A stretch of DNA of 64,000 nucleotides from NCBI GenBank assembly GCA_950295325.1, contig OX485804.1:26908001-26972000 (forward strand), written 5' to 3'. Below, in pieces: positions 53,812 through 64,000 of this stretch (the stretch's first letter is position 1; every line of letters starts with the position of its first letter). This stretch comes from Polytrichum commune (Eukaryota; Streptophyta; Polytrichopsida; Polytrichales; Polytrichaceae). The notes under the pieces were generated by a model. It saw only the letters and a list, made by a program, of their open reading frames with translations. It did no database searches and was not told the origin of the DNA. The position numbers and the translations under genes are program-made.

Positions 53812-54549
53812 TCACCCCCGTATGCACCTCAAAAGGTATGTCAAGCTCCGCGAACTTGAGCACAGGCGGCAAAGAGAACTTGCTCTAAAGCTCCCCAAAG
53901 ACTTGGTGACAAGGTTAGTCCCACTCTTGGGATAGCCATTTCTTTCACAAGTCGGACAACCATCGAGCTTCATGCTCCCATATGCAATGGCCATCCATCT
54001 TACATCAACAATCCGCCATTGGCAAAGTCATTCAGCCCCGTATGCACCTCAAAAGGTTTGTCAAGCTCCGCGAACTTGAGCACGGGCGTCAAAGACAATT
54101 TTGTATTAAGCTCCCCAAAGACTTTGGGGCAAGGCTCATCCCACTCTTGAGATAGCCATTTCTTTCATAGGTTGCACAAGGTTTGACAACCTTTAAGCTT
54201 AATACTCCCATATGCAATGGGCATCCATCTTGGATCAACATCCGCCAATGGTAAAGTCACTCGCCTCCATGTGCACCTCAAAATGCTTATGAAAACCCGG
54301 AAACTTAACCACATCTTGTGAAGAGAACTTGCTCTTGAGCTTCCCAAAGGCTTGGTGACAAGGCTCATCCCACTCTTGGGATAGCCATTTTTTCAACAAA
54401 TTGACTAAGGTCCTAGCAACCTTAGAAAAACCTCGAATGAAGTGGTGGTAGTAGTTGGCTAGGCCAACAAATGACCTAAGCCATTTTCTTGAGTCAAGGA
54501 CCAATTCTCCTTTTGGATGGCCTTGATATTCTTCATGTTCGTCCACCAA
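53812..54549 (-). pseudogene. G3 reverse-transcriptase/RNase H region with three tandem copies
   Basis: Sense WLSQEWDEPCHQAFGKLKSK.. units recur at (plus coordinates) about 54363, 54136 and 53910, 227 and 226 bp apart. The first unit follows SFVGLANYYHHFIRGFSKVA. Confidence 0.82.
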
Positions 54550-55249
54550 CTTCCTTTGTCACCACATACCTCAAGAACTCAATCTCTCGTTGAGCAAAGT
54601 TATTTTTCACTTCTTGGCGGTAACTTTTTGGGCAACACATTGGTGAATACATCCTTGTATCTCACCAACATCCCACCAATGTGGTTTGGAGGAGGCCCAT
54701 CTTTTCTAACCTCCCCATTCATTCCTTGGAGTTGCTCCAATCGAACCACGACCATTATGTTTTCTATTTTTCATTTGGTCCATTAAGACCAAATTCAACT
54801 TGGGTCCTCCTACCATAGGAGTCCTTGTCAATTTGAACTTCAATTCTTTGCCATTATGACACATCATAATGCACCGCAAGCTCACCGGCTTGTACCTCAC
54901 ATCTATCATGTAAGTTTCAAAGTAGGCGGCCTTCACAATGACATGCATTTCATCTATTTCACTTGGTGTGAAATTTTGACAAAAATCCAATGTCCCACAT
55001 TGAAAGGTTACATGCATCGCGGCCTCCTTTGTCTCATGCGGTTTGCCCTTTCCAAACCGCACCTTGGTGGGCTTGCCCGCTCTACCAATCGGCAAGCCCC
55101 AACTCCCTTATGAGTTTTGGGCTCAAGAAGGCATGGCTTGCCTCTTTGTCAACCCATTAGACGTTTGTCCCATTCATTTGAGCCTCAAGATATAAAATAG
55201 TTGGCCTTGGCTTAAGGCTACTAGCCTTGGCCACAATGCCATCGTCTTA

Positions 55250-55560
55250 CATTTGGTCCTCGGCAACTTGGCTTGGCTTGGTCCGCAAAGCCAACTTTAA
55301 ACATTTCGTCCGCGGGACAAATTGGTTTGGTGCCACAAAACCAATTTCTAATAGTTTGTCCGCAAAACAAACATGTTTTGCCTTGGTAGCACAAAGCCAC
55401 CTTCCCACACTCCGTCCACGGCACGAACATGAATTGCCTTGGTAGGACAAACCCACCTCCCAACATTCCGTCCACGGCACAAGTATGATTTGCTTTGGAA
55501 GCATAAAGCCACCTTTCAACATTCCGTCCGCGGCACCAACATGTTTTGCCTAAATAAAAT
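55250..55560 (-). repeat. 63-bp tandem expansion in G3 Gag region
   Basis: About five units containing CCGTCCGCGGCAC.. AACATG.TTTGCCT.. GCACAAAGCCACCTT keep one sense frame open for 116 codons (55571-55221). G1 (near 40100) and G2 (near 47920) have a single diverged unit at the same place. Confidence 0.82.
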
Positions 55561-55873
55561 GGACCAAACAATTTGCACTCATTTCTTTGGGACCTACTTT
55601 GGCTAAAGCCACTTGTGGTGATGCGCCGCCAAACTTCTCTTTGGGACCATCGGCTTCAATGCTCTTGCAAACTTGATGGTCCCCACCATGTCCTCAAGAA
55701 GCCTTAGGGACTTAAACAAGGCATCCACCACCCACTTTTAAAACCCCACCTAAAGGATGCATTTCTTAGAAAGCTCGTCTGTTTTAGGTGTATCCTTCAT
55801 TTGTGCGTTTGAATAGCGCACATAGGCCTTAAGAGGCCCCGGGTGCCTCATTAGCACCAAATTCATTCCAACA

Positions 55874-56173
55874 TCAATACCTTCCAAGCATTTCGAATTG
55901 GAATTTCAATCCAACATTAATGCCCTCCAAGGTTTTGGGTGCATTCGGTATTCTAGCCCCCGAATACTTTTCGAGGTTTGCGGGAGCCTTTTCAAAGCAT
56001 TCCTCCATTTTCCTCACCGAATCCACCCTCATGCCCACCATTGTCATTAGAATCAATGGTATGGTCAAAATCCACTTGCACATGATCCTTGTTCCAATTT
56101 GAGCCTCACAACCTTTTGGAAACCCCGGGCTCACCATCATAACCCGCATTTTTGATAGCCATGTCTCCCTCAA
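55874..56173 (-). pseudogene. G3 Gag start region
   Basis: LSKMRVMMVSPGFPKGCEAQ.. to ..VGLKFQFEMLGRY, about 99 codons, homologous to G1 (40423-40806) and G2 (47405-47614). Confidence 0.7.
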
Positions 56174-56213
56174 AGTGCTAGCTCAAATATTGGAACCCTG
56201 CTCTGATACCACG

Positions 56214-57186
56214 TGTCGCAACCCTTGCTAGGTCCCTTAACAATCTTGCCAATTTTCGTTTCTAGCAAAGGTTACGAGCGCTAACCATTCGCATTCCGCC
56301 ATGCTAATGGATAGCTCCTCTTACCCCGGACCAATAGTTCATAGGAGGGAACCAACCCTCCTACTTTGCTTTCGGGACTCACCCCTTAATCGGTAACCCA
56401 TTTCCCCAATGTGGACTTCCATCCATGGAAGTCCAATCCTATGTTGATCATCGCGTTGCCGGAGCAACACTACAACAACCCGAACCATACTAGGCAACTA
56501 TGGCCTCACAATAGGCCAAAGCCCATGGAGGCCTTGCCGTTCGGCCTCGGGTGGGTGAGGCCACACCACCTCACCCATATAAGCCTCTAGGACTCTACAC
56601 GGAGCCCCTACCCCACCGCCAACCAACCTCTTGTCTCTCTACCAAGAGTTGGGGCCAAGTGGACATTTTCCCTTAGCTGCTGGGCCTAGAACCCCCCCAG
56701 CAGCTTCAGACCATCATAACTTCCTTGTATGATGTCTGATCATAACAACCAACCACTCCATCCTCATCTACGCTTCACGTAGATGCCGATGGACTCCTCA
56801 CTTGCCCCATTCGGGAAAGTCTTGAGGAAGTTATGCGTGTTTGAACCTTGGCAGTCCCGGGAATCACTCCCAGGCACTGCTGTACCAGGGCGCTGTCCCG
56901 GGACAGCGCCCCACTCAAATGGCCATAACTCCTAGCTCACACCTCCGATTGAGGTGTTCTTGAGCTTTCTAGAATCACCATGCCATGAGCTACGCATAGC
57001 TCATGGCCTTACCCTTGTGCCTCCTAGTCTTCGTGGGTGGGAGGTGTTCCCAACGCCCGAGGCCCTCACCCACACTAGGATCACTTGGGCCCTCTCACCA
57101 ACGGCGCCACAAGTCCCGGGTGTCACTCCGGGGTCCCCCTTGTGCCCATGGTGTTTCGGGCACTCCTCATGGAGAGGTGCGCGACA
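56214..57186 (-). repeat. G3 5' LTR (973 bp)
   Basis: Followed in sense by CG and the tRNA-Met primer site (56211-56196). Confidence 0.92.
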
Positions 57187-57191
57187 CCAAT

Positions 57192-57527
57192 GGCTTAGAT
57201 TTCATGTTCGGTCTCAGCATGGCCACTTTGGACAAGGCCTAGGGGTTTTATGTTTGACTTGAATTCAAATTTATGGTTACCGGTTCAAAGTGGGCATGCC
57301 ATGTTTGGGTTTCATGCTTAGCTACATTCAAACTGACACCATACATTTGACATCAAATTATTGGTTTCTGGTTTAGTGTCGTTGGTGCACACTTTAGCGA
57401 ATTTGTAGACCATTGTGTAATATAGGTGTGCACCTCATATCATTGTTGAACATACTCATGCAGAGATATTAGTAAAGACACTTGAATGCCAAGTTTCAAA
57501 CAATGGTAGTCAATACAATGAAAAAAC
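57192..57527. other. Host repeat remnant and 3' flank of MT2
   Basis: GGGCATGCCATGTTTGGGTTTC and the text after it match 43069-43130, so this is the same host repeat on the far side of G3. From about 57380 the sequence is unique and probably the 3' untranslated region of MT2. Confidence 0.55.
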
Positions 57528-58954
57528 TCAGTTCCCATCCGAGGAGTCTTCACGATCAGACTCTAGAGCTTCATTATCATAGAATTCAATACATCTACCT
57601 GGATAAGATTTAGGAATAACAGTACGATAACATCCACTAGCTAGTTCAATTGCAGTGTCATTTGCGTAGGAAGGAAGATCCCAAGTTTTTGGAGGACTTG
57701 GATAAAACATGGGGTCACAAAAGAAAGGGCGGTGACTAGGATAGCTCATTGGTCCATATTTGCAGTTTCCAAAAGCACCATGGTTAGGGCTCCATATTAG
57801 ATACAACAACGCTCAAAAGTAAAACAAATGTATGATAAAATGTTCAACAAACTCACTTACTGAATCGAGACCTCTTCACAATTCTGGGGACCACAAGTAC
57901 ATCGCCCTCGGGGTCCTCACTAATTGCCGTTGCTCCAGAAGTGACCTCTGGAGCAACACTCGAACGAATCAAGGGTTTAAGTACGGCATGGAAAATGGCC
58001 TCATCAGCCTCCAATGCCACAATGTGACGCTCGACGTTGCGGCACGCATGGATGGAAGATCCTACAATAAAAAGAATGACAATAAAATTAGTGTGATTTC
58101 TCTAGAACTAACAACAAATAGTTAAAGATGTCATATGGAAGATTGAATTAACATACCCGTAGCAGCAGTGCAGTCTAAAACAACATCCCCAGGGGAGGTA
58201 GAACTCTGAATTAACATCTGCATTAAAAGAGTAGACTTCTCTCTTGGACCTCGCCACGGGGTGGGTCCATTCATGAGTTGATCCTCACGAGAGACGAGGT
58301 TTTGTAGAATATCATCTCTTGATACATCTACCCCGTGTCGGTCAAGAGCGGGAACAGGCTGAAATGAGAATTTGGAAGCAGGCTTGCCAGGCATGGTCCT
58401 CACCACCAATGTAATACCGAAACGCATAGTCTACCATGGTCCCAAAATAATGAACTTCTCAACTGAGAACAATGAACCAACAATATGAGAAAATCAATAT
58501 GTAGCATTCGTGTCAAACAAAGTTTTAAAATTGTTAAATAAATTCAGAGTAAATTAAATTAGAGAATTAACTTACAGTGACACCCTGATTAATCGGCGAC
58601 GTCAGGTGAAGGCGGTTCATACCCCACCACTCCTTCCGAACTTGAAAACCGAAACACTCACAATATCCGATAATCATGGCTTTTGTAGTCATTCGAAAAG
58701 GGTGAAATAAAATGATGGCTCCGGCATCATGCAAGTACTTATTTGCAAAATCAAAGATTGGCTGAAGCCACTCGTGAGTTTCTTGATTCCACGCAGGTAT
58801 CGACGTTGGTGGGTTGGAGATCCCTGGAACGGGCAAGCCCTCTGGGATATCTGCAAGTATCAAGTTCAGACAGGGCTGGACACCGGTAGTCCCCTTGTAG
58901 AATCGCACTTTGCTTTTGGAATGCTGGTCAATAAACAAGCACACCCAAATATCA
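57528..58954 (-). CDS. DNA N4/N6-methyltransferase-like protein, 3' part (MT2)
   Basis: Minus-strand exons 58954-58576, 58430-58157, 58061-57861 and 57811-57528 (stop TGA), with GT-AG introns of 145, 95 and 49 bp; the last acceptor is the least certain. The first exon has DIWVCLFIDQHSKSKVRF and CLNLILADIPEGLPVPG, where a (D/S)PPY catalytic motif would be expected and DIPE is found, then HDAGAIILFHPF and EWWGMNRLHLTSPIN. The second and third hold PTPWRG, GDVVLDCTAATGSSIHAC (AdoMet motif I) and VERHIVALEADEAIF. Motif IV before motif I is the circular order of many N4-cytosine/N6-adenine enzymes. Intron positions agree with MT1 at 1-1028. The 5' part is missing: a solo LTR and a satellite lie upstream. 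Confidence 0.7.
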
Positions 58955-58963
58955 CTTTATATA

Positions 58964-59937
58964 TGTCGCGCACCTCTCCATGAGGAGTGCCCGAAACACC
59001 ATGGGCACAAGGGGGACCCCGGAGTGACACCCGGGACTTGTGGCGCCGTTGGTGAGAGGGCCCAAGTGATCCTAGTGTGGGTGAGGGCCCCGGGCGTTGG
59101 GAACGCCTCCCACCCACGGAGACTAGGAGGCACAAGGGGAAAGCCATGAGTTATGCGTAGCTCATGGCGTGGTGATTCTAGAAAGCTCAAGAACACCTCA
59201 ATCGGAGGTGTGAGCTAGGAGTTATGGCCATTTGAGTGGGGCGCTGTCCCGGGACAGCGCCCTGGTACAGCAGTGCCTGGGAGGGATTCCCGGGACTGCC
59301 AAGGTTCAAACAGGCATAACTTCCTCAAGACTTGCTCAAATGGGGCAAGTGAGGAGTCCATCGGCATCTACGTGAAGCGTAGATGAGGATGGAGTGGTTG
59401 GTTGTTATGATCAGACATCATACAAGGAAGTTATGATGGTCTGGAGCGGCTGGGGGGGTTCTAGGCCCAGCAGCTAAGGGAAAATGTCCACTTGGCCCCA
59501 ACTCTGGGTAGAGAGACAAGAGGTTAGTTGACGGTGGGGTAGGGGCCCCGCGTGAAGTCCTAGAGGCTTATATGGGTGAGGTGGTGTGGCCTCACCCACC
59601 CGAGGCCAAACGGCAAGGCCTCCATGGGCTTTGGCCTATTGTGAGGCCATAGTTGCCTAGTATGACTCGGGTTGTTGTAGTGTTGCTCCGGCAACGCGAT
59701 GATCAACATAGGATTGGACTTCCATGGATGGAAGTCCACATTGGGGAAATGGGTTACCGATTAAGGGGTGAGTCCCGAAAGCAAAGTAGGAGGGTTGGTT
59801 CCCTCCTATGAACTATTGGTCCGGGGTAAGAGGAGCTATCCATTAGCATGGCGGAATGCGAAGGGTTAGTGACTCGTAACCTTTGCTAGAATTGAAAATT
59901 GGCAAGATTATTAAGGGACCTAGCAAGGGTTGTGACA
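58964..59937 (+). mobile_element. Solo LTR of the G family in MT2
   Basis: 974 bp, flanked by ATATA (58959-58963 and 59938-59942). It lies 5-10 bp upstream of the proposed splice acceptor of the first visible MT2 exon. The end is TGTGACA rather than TGCGACA, a single change. Confidence 0.92.
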
Positions 59938-59942
59938 ATATA

Positions 59943-61600
59943 AGTCTAGTTGGCTTCATTTCAGGTTAGAATCTAACAATATGAAGCCTCGACTCTAAAT
60001 TCATATTTCGGGTGCTCACTTTATGTTATTTTAGCTGGCCTCATTTCAGGTTAGAATCTAACTCTTTGAAAGTGGCTTTCGGTTTAGATTTCAAGTTCTC
60101 ATATTATGTGGCTGTCCAATATATGGGTTTCGGGACCGAATCCTTCATTTTCAGGTCAAGAGGGTCACACCCTGAAGCCTCGGCTTCAAGGTTCAAATTA
60201 AAGGTGCTCACTTTATATATATCTAGTTGATCTCATTTCAGGTTAGAATCTAACACTTTGAAGCCTCGGCTCTAGGTTCAGATTTCAAGTGCTCATTTTA
60301 TATATGTTTAGTTGGCCTCATTTCAGGTTAGAATCTAACAATTTGAGCCTTGGCTCTAGGTTCAGATTTCAGGTGCTCACTTTATATAAGTCTAGTTGGC
60401 CTCATTTCAGGTTAGAATCTAACACTTTGAAGCCTCGGTTCTAGTTTGAGATTTCAAGTGGTCACTTCATATAAGTCTAGTTGGCCTCATTTCAGGCTAG
60501 AATATAACACTTTGAAGCCTTGGATCTACTTTGAGATTTCAGGTGCTCGCTTTATATATATCTAGTTGGCCTCATTTTAGGTTAGAATCTAACAATTAGA
60601 GGCCTCGGCTCTAGGTTCAGATTAAAGGTGCTCACTTTATGTTGTTTTAGTTGGCCTCATTTCAGGTTAGAATCTAAGTCTTTGAAAGTGGCCTATAGGC
60701 TTAGATATCAGGTTCTCACTTTATGTGGGTGTCCAATATATGGGTTTTGGGACCGAAACCTTCCTTTTGAGGTCTAGAGGGTCACACCCTGAAGCCTCGG
60801 CTTCATGGTTCAAATTACAGGTGCTCACTTTATATATATCTAGTTGGCCTCATTTCAGGTTATAATCTAAAGCTTTGAAGCCGAGGCTCTAGGTTAAGAT
60901 TTCAAGTGCTTTCACTTTATGTTGTTCTAGTTGGCCTCATTTCAGGTTAGAATCGAACACTTTGAAGCCTTGGCTCTAGGTTGAGATTTCGGGTGCTAAC
61001 TTTATATATGTCTAGTTGGCCTCATTTCAGGTTAGAATCTAACACTTTGAAGCCTCGGCTCTACTTTGAGATTTCAGGTGCTCGCTTTATACATGTCTAG
61101 TTGGCCTCATTTCAGGTTAGAATCTAACAATTAGAGGCCTCAGCTCTAGGTTCAGATTTAAGGTGCTCACTTTACGTTGTTTTAGTTGGCCTCATTTCAG
61201 GTTAGAATCTAGAATTTGAAGGTTGGCTATAGGCTAAGATTTCAGGTTCTCACTCTATGTTGTTTTAGTTGGCCTCATTTCAGGTTAGAATCTAAGTCTT
61301 TGAAAGTGGCCTATAGGCTTAGATATCAGGTTCTCACATTATGTGGCTGTCCAATATATGGGTTTCGGGACCGAAACCTTCATTTTGAGGTCAAGAGGGT
61401 CACATTTTGAAGCCTCGGCTTCAAGGTTCAAATTACAGGAGCTCACTTTATATATATGTAGTTGGCCTCATTTCAGGTTATAATCTAACAATTTGAAGCC
61501 TCTGCTCTAAGTTCATATATCGGGTGCTCACTTTATATAAGTCTAGTTGGCCACATTTCAGGTCAGAATCAACCAATTTGAAGCCTCGGCTCTAGGTTGA
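59943..61600. repeat. ~85-bp tandem satellite
   Basis: Units contain TCTAGTTGGCCTCATTTCAG, GTTAGAATCTAACA, TTTGAAGCCTCGGCTCTAGG and GTGCTCACTTTATATA. Some units are longer (~190 bp) and insert TGTCCAATATATGGGTTTCG plus GTCAAGAGGGTCACA (near 60110, 60730 and 61350), recurring about every 620 bp. TGAAGCC-TC-GGCTTCA is a small palindrome in the longer type. Confidence 0.9.
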
Positions 61601-61857
61601 CTCTAGAGGCGATGAAACGGAGGCGCAAGGCCGTCTTCAACAAACGACACAAGGTAAGAACTTTGCAACCTGGGACGTCGGTAATGCTCCAAGATGCGAG
61701 GAAACTGGAGTTCCCAGGTAAGTCTCACGCCTTGTGGTTGGGCCCTTTTTGGGTCACGAACGTGTATGACAATAATTCGGTTCAATTGGCTACACTTGAT
61801 GGCACATATTTCCCTACGCGAACTAACGGGGGTCGGTGTAAGTTGTATAATGTGTGA
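61597..61857 (+). pseudogene. G4: integrase C-terminus of another gypsy element
   Basis: The last 86 codons of a gypsy polyprotein (MKRRRKAVFNKRHKVRTLQP.., VMLQDARKLEFPGKSHALWL, FPTRTNGGRCKLYNV, stop TGA at 61855-61857). It is clearly related to the end of E ORF B but not the same family. The upstream part is replaced by the satellite. Confidence 0.85.
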
Positions 61858-62139
61858 CAGGTGCAACTAGCGGATTAAATGCGATGTGATACCTTTAGAC
61901 CCAAAGCAAAGGCGGAGGGTTTCAAATTCCTGCAATAGGTGCTAGGTTAGAGGTCGGCCCTCCGTGGTCATTGTTTGAAGGAAACCAGTAGGGGGACCTT
62001 CTTTCTTCAGCGCCTGGGAATTGCTCTTGTAGTCCGAACTCTCTCCGAAGAGGAAGGAAGCGGGTTGAAAGTTTTTTCTTCTATAGCTCCAAGTTGCTCC
62101 CGCAAGGCGGAGGGGGTGTCCTAGATAGACACAAACCCA

Positions 62140-62153
62140 GTCCGGTGGGGGAG
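62140..62153 (+). promoter_or_regulatory. Polypurine tract of G4
   Basis: CCGGTGGGGGAG directly precedes TGTGGCGGC, the expected layout at a 3' LTR. Confidence 0.75.
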
Positions 62154-64000
62154 TGTGGCGGCTTTGAAGTGTTTTTTGGCTTTAGTATAGTACTATCTTT
62201 TTTTTCTCTCATCTTCACAACTTTGAAAGGATAAGATGCAAGTAATGATAAGAAAAAAAAACAAAAACAAAAAAAAAAAACAAAAAAATATGTGTAAGTG
62301 GTTGTGTGCATGCAGGTGACCGTGTACCCAGGATTGGCGTGCGAGCAAGAGCTGGTGTTCGTAGCGCTCGAACGAGCAGCTCCCCTGATGGCCGACATAT
62401 GTGAACCCTTTGAGTGGTCCACCACTCTGCGGGATCACTTTTAGTTAGAATGTTAGCATTAAAAGTTAGAATTGATAGGGAATTTAGGGAAAATTAGTTC
62501 ATTTAGCATTTAGCCTAGAAGAAGGAAGGTCAAAATGAAACTAAGTAGTGCTAGAAGATAGCAAAGTAGAAAAAAAATGCTAGCTAGTAAAAACAACTAG
62601 CTAAGCAAATATTAGTAGATGCTAGTTATTAAGCAAATGTTAGTAGATGCTAGCTAAGCAAGTGTTAGTTTATTAGTTAGTGTGAGGCACACAAGACTAT
62701 TGGAGGTGTTTTACGTAAGAAGATAAAATCGGCGTGAAGAATTTTGAAGACAAAAAAGAAAGAGAGCAAGGGGGATACTTGCCCACTTGCCCCCTTGCCA
62801 ACTCGATGGCGGAAAAATTAGAAAGATTTCTAAAGGTTTTTTGTCGGAGCCACCTCGGCGAGAGGGTGGCAACCTCAACCGGGAAAACCCCCGAGCCAAA
62901 ATTTCGGGAAAGGGTTTGAAAAATGGATCCGGTGGAGGAGGGGTCCAACCCTTTTGTGAGAGGGTTTAAAAACCCCTCCTTCCACCTTGTAGCTCTCTCT
63001 CTTTCTCTAGTTTTTGGGCGAAGCCCTGCTTCAATGTAGTTAGGAAAAAATCCTTTAGCATGTATTCTCAATGGTCTAAAAGAAAGGCTTGAGAACCTCC
63101 TCTACTCTCTCTCTCCTAGTTAGGTTGTGTGTTTATTAACACACCAACAAAATTATTCCTTCTTTTGTAGAGGTAGGTTGGATGGTAGAGTTTTGAGTAG
63201 AGGCATTATAGACCTCATCTGCCAATGCCCTGAAGGCTTAGTTCAAAAGCTAGAACAAGATACTTATCATTTTTCTCTTAGAGAGATTTCATATAGCTAT
63301 CCATAGCCGTTTTCCATTTGTGATTTGGTTGAGATGACAATTAGTTATGGATTTTCAAAGATGGAGTAGAAAAACTGGGTGGTCTTGTGGGTAGCGGCTG
63401 CTGGATCAGACCTGCGAGCCCAATAGGAATTTTAATTCCAAGAAATTATATTTTTCCCAAGTAGAACTTTTGTGTAGCTTTCCAAAATGGCTTAGAACAT
63501 TTGATTTGAGCATGATTTGAATTAGATATGAATTGTGCAAGATGGGACACATAGTTTGAGAACTTTTGGTTGACTGCTGCATTACAGAGGACCTGCTGGG
63601 TTCACTTCGGCTTACCTTTCTAATCACATATTTTTATCAAATACATCTTTTTAATATCTCTCCAGGGTCATATAGAACGTTTGATTTGACTAAGATTTGA
63701 ATTAGATATGAATTGTTGAAGGCGAGATACATAGTTTAAGCCTTCTTGATTGACTGCTGTGTTACAAGGAGTCCGCTGAATTTCTATTAGCTTAACCTGC
63801 TGATGTCATAATTTTTCTAGTTAGAGCTTGTTCATAGCTTTCCAATGGTATAAGGAAAGCCTAGATCCAAGTAGTAAGGAATGTGCTATGAATTTTTGAA
63901 GTTAGAAGGTAGATAGGTGGGTTGGAAGGGTCGGTTGAATCGACCTCACACTTCCAACCCTCATAACTTTTGCATTTCTTATCCGATTAGAGTGATTTTT
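62154..64000 (+). repeat. G4 3' LTR (start seen, end not found)
   Basis: It begins TGTGGCGGCTTTGAAG. It contains an A-rich run at about 62250-62286 and TAGTAAAAAC/TGCTAGCTA short repeats near 62570-62660. No CA end with a duplication was found, so the LTR may extend past the window or end unrecognised within it. No gene is supported in this stretch. Confidence 0.55.
63460..64000. repeat. Diverged ~185-bp tandem repeat
   Basis: Three units begin near 63474, 63655 and 63836, sharing TTTCCA.., GATTTGAATTAGATATGAAT, TTGACTGCTG and a CTGC(T/C)G..TT. pattern. They lie inside the presumed G4 LTR. Confidence 0.65.

Larger units (their letters stand above)
43168..57186 (-). mobile_element. G3: chromovirus-type gypsy element containing nested G2
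   Basis: Minus-strand element with 3' LTR 44139-43168 and 5' LTR 57186-56214, flanked by CCAAT (43163-43167 and 57187-57191). The internal parts are 44140-46303 and 53280-56213, split by G2. Without G2 it is about 7.04 kb. Primer site 56211-56196 is TGGTATCAGAGCAGGG. Coding remnants, in sense order: Gag (56173-55874), a 63-bp tandem insert (55560-55250), reverse transcriptase/RNase H (54549-53812) and integrase (46130-45416). Stops and frame changes make it non-coding today. Confidence 0.93.

Overview
The window looks like nuclear DNA of a streptophyte, most likely a seed-free land plant, with a charophyte as the alternative. The reasons are plant-type Ty3/gypsy elements (a chromodomain type primed by initiator tRNA-Met and an OTA-like type), a degenerate CCCTAAA-type telomeric stretch, short GT-AG introns (about 90-150 bp) and abundant satellites. 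Species assignment is inference. No rRNA, tRNA, CRISPR array or prokaryotic operon was seen.

Layout. 1-1028: 3' end of a DNA N4/N6-methyltransferase-like gene (+). 1195-3265: 139-bp satellite, each unit carrying a ~22-bp palindrome. 3690-4985: 48-bp satellite. 5369-22853 (- strand): three colinear coding regions, namely a proline-rich two-exon protein, an FCP1/NIF-like HAD phosphatase, and a ~1356-residue protein with a DGQHS motif. The last is cut in its first visible coding exon by a 10.7-kb LTR retrotransposon, E1 (11667-22331, 5-bp duplication TTTCC). 22337-29116: spacer with many 22-bp ACGAACG..CGTTCGT palindromes, microsatellites, a telomere-like stretch, a decayed duplicate of the DGQHS gene's 3' end, and a truncated unknown gene. 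29117-39733: E2, a nearly identical copy of E1 on the opposite strand.

39734-57186: a nest of a second gypsy family, here called G. It comprises a truncated G1 (-), a solo LTR (CGGAT duplication), and G3 (-, CCAAT duplication) into which a full G2 (+, CACAT duplication) inserted. 57528-58954: a second methyltransferase-like gene fragment (-), with a solo G LTR (ATATA duplication) inserted just upstream of its first visible splice acceptor. 59943-61600: ~85-bp satellite. 61597-64000: 3' end of another gypsy element (G4) and its LTR.

The most unusual signal is a class of short palindromes with two arms of 8-11 bp around a 2-nt centre. The ACGAACG family has at least 25 perfect cores by eye, with invariant arms and eight different centre dinucleotides. 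It occurs in introns (two per intron in two introns, close to both splice sites), in coding exons in frame, and as tandem arrays. Unrelated palindromes of the same build sit in the 139-bp satellite, in a third satellite around 41.8-43.0 kb and in the G LTR. No pathway links the host genes with certainty; their strand and order suggest one or a few related genes of unknown role.
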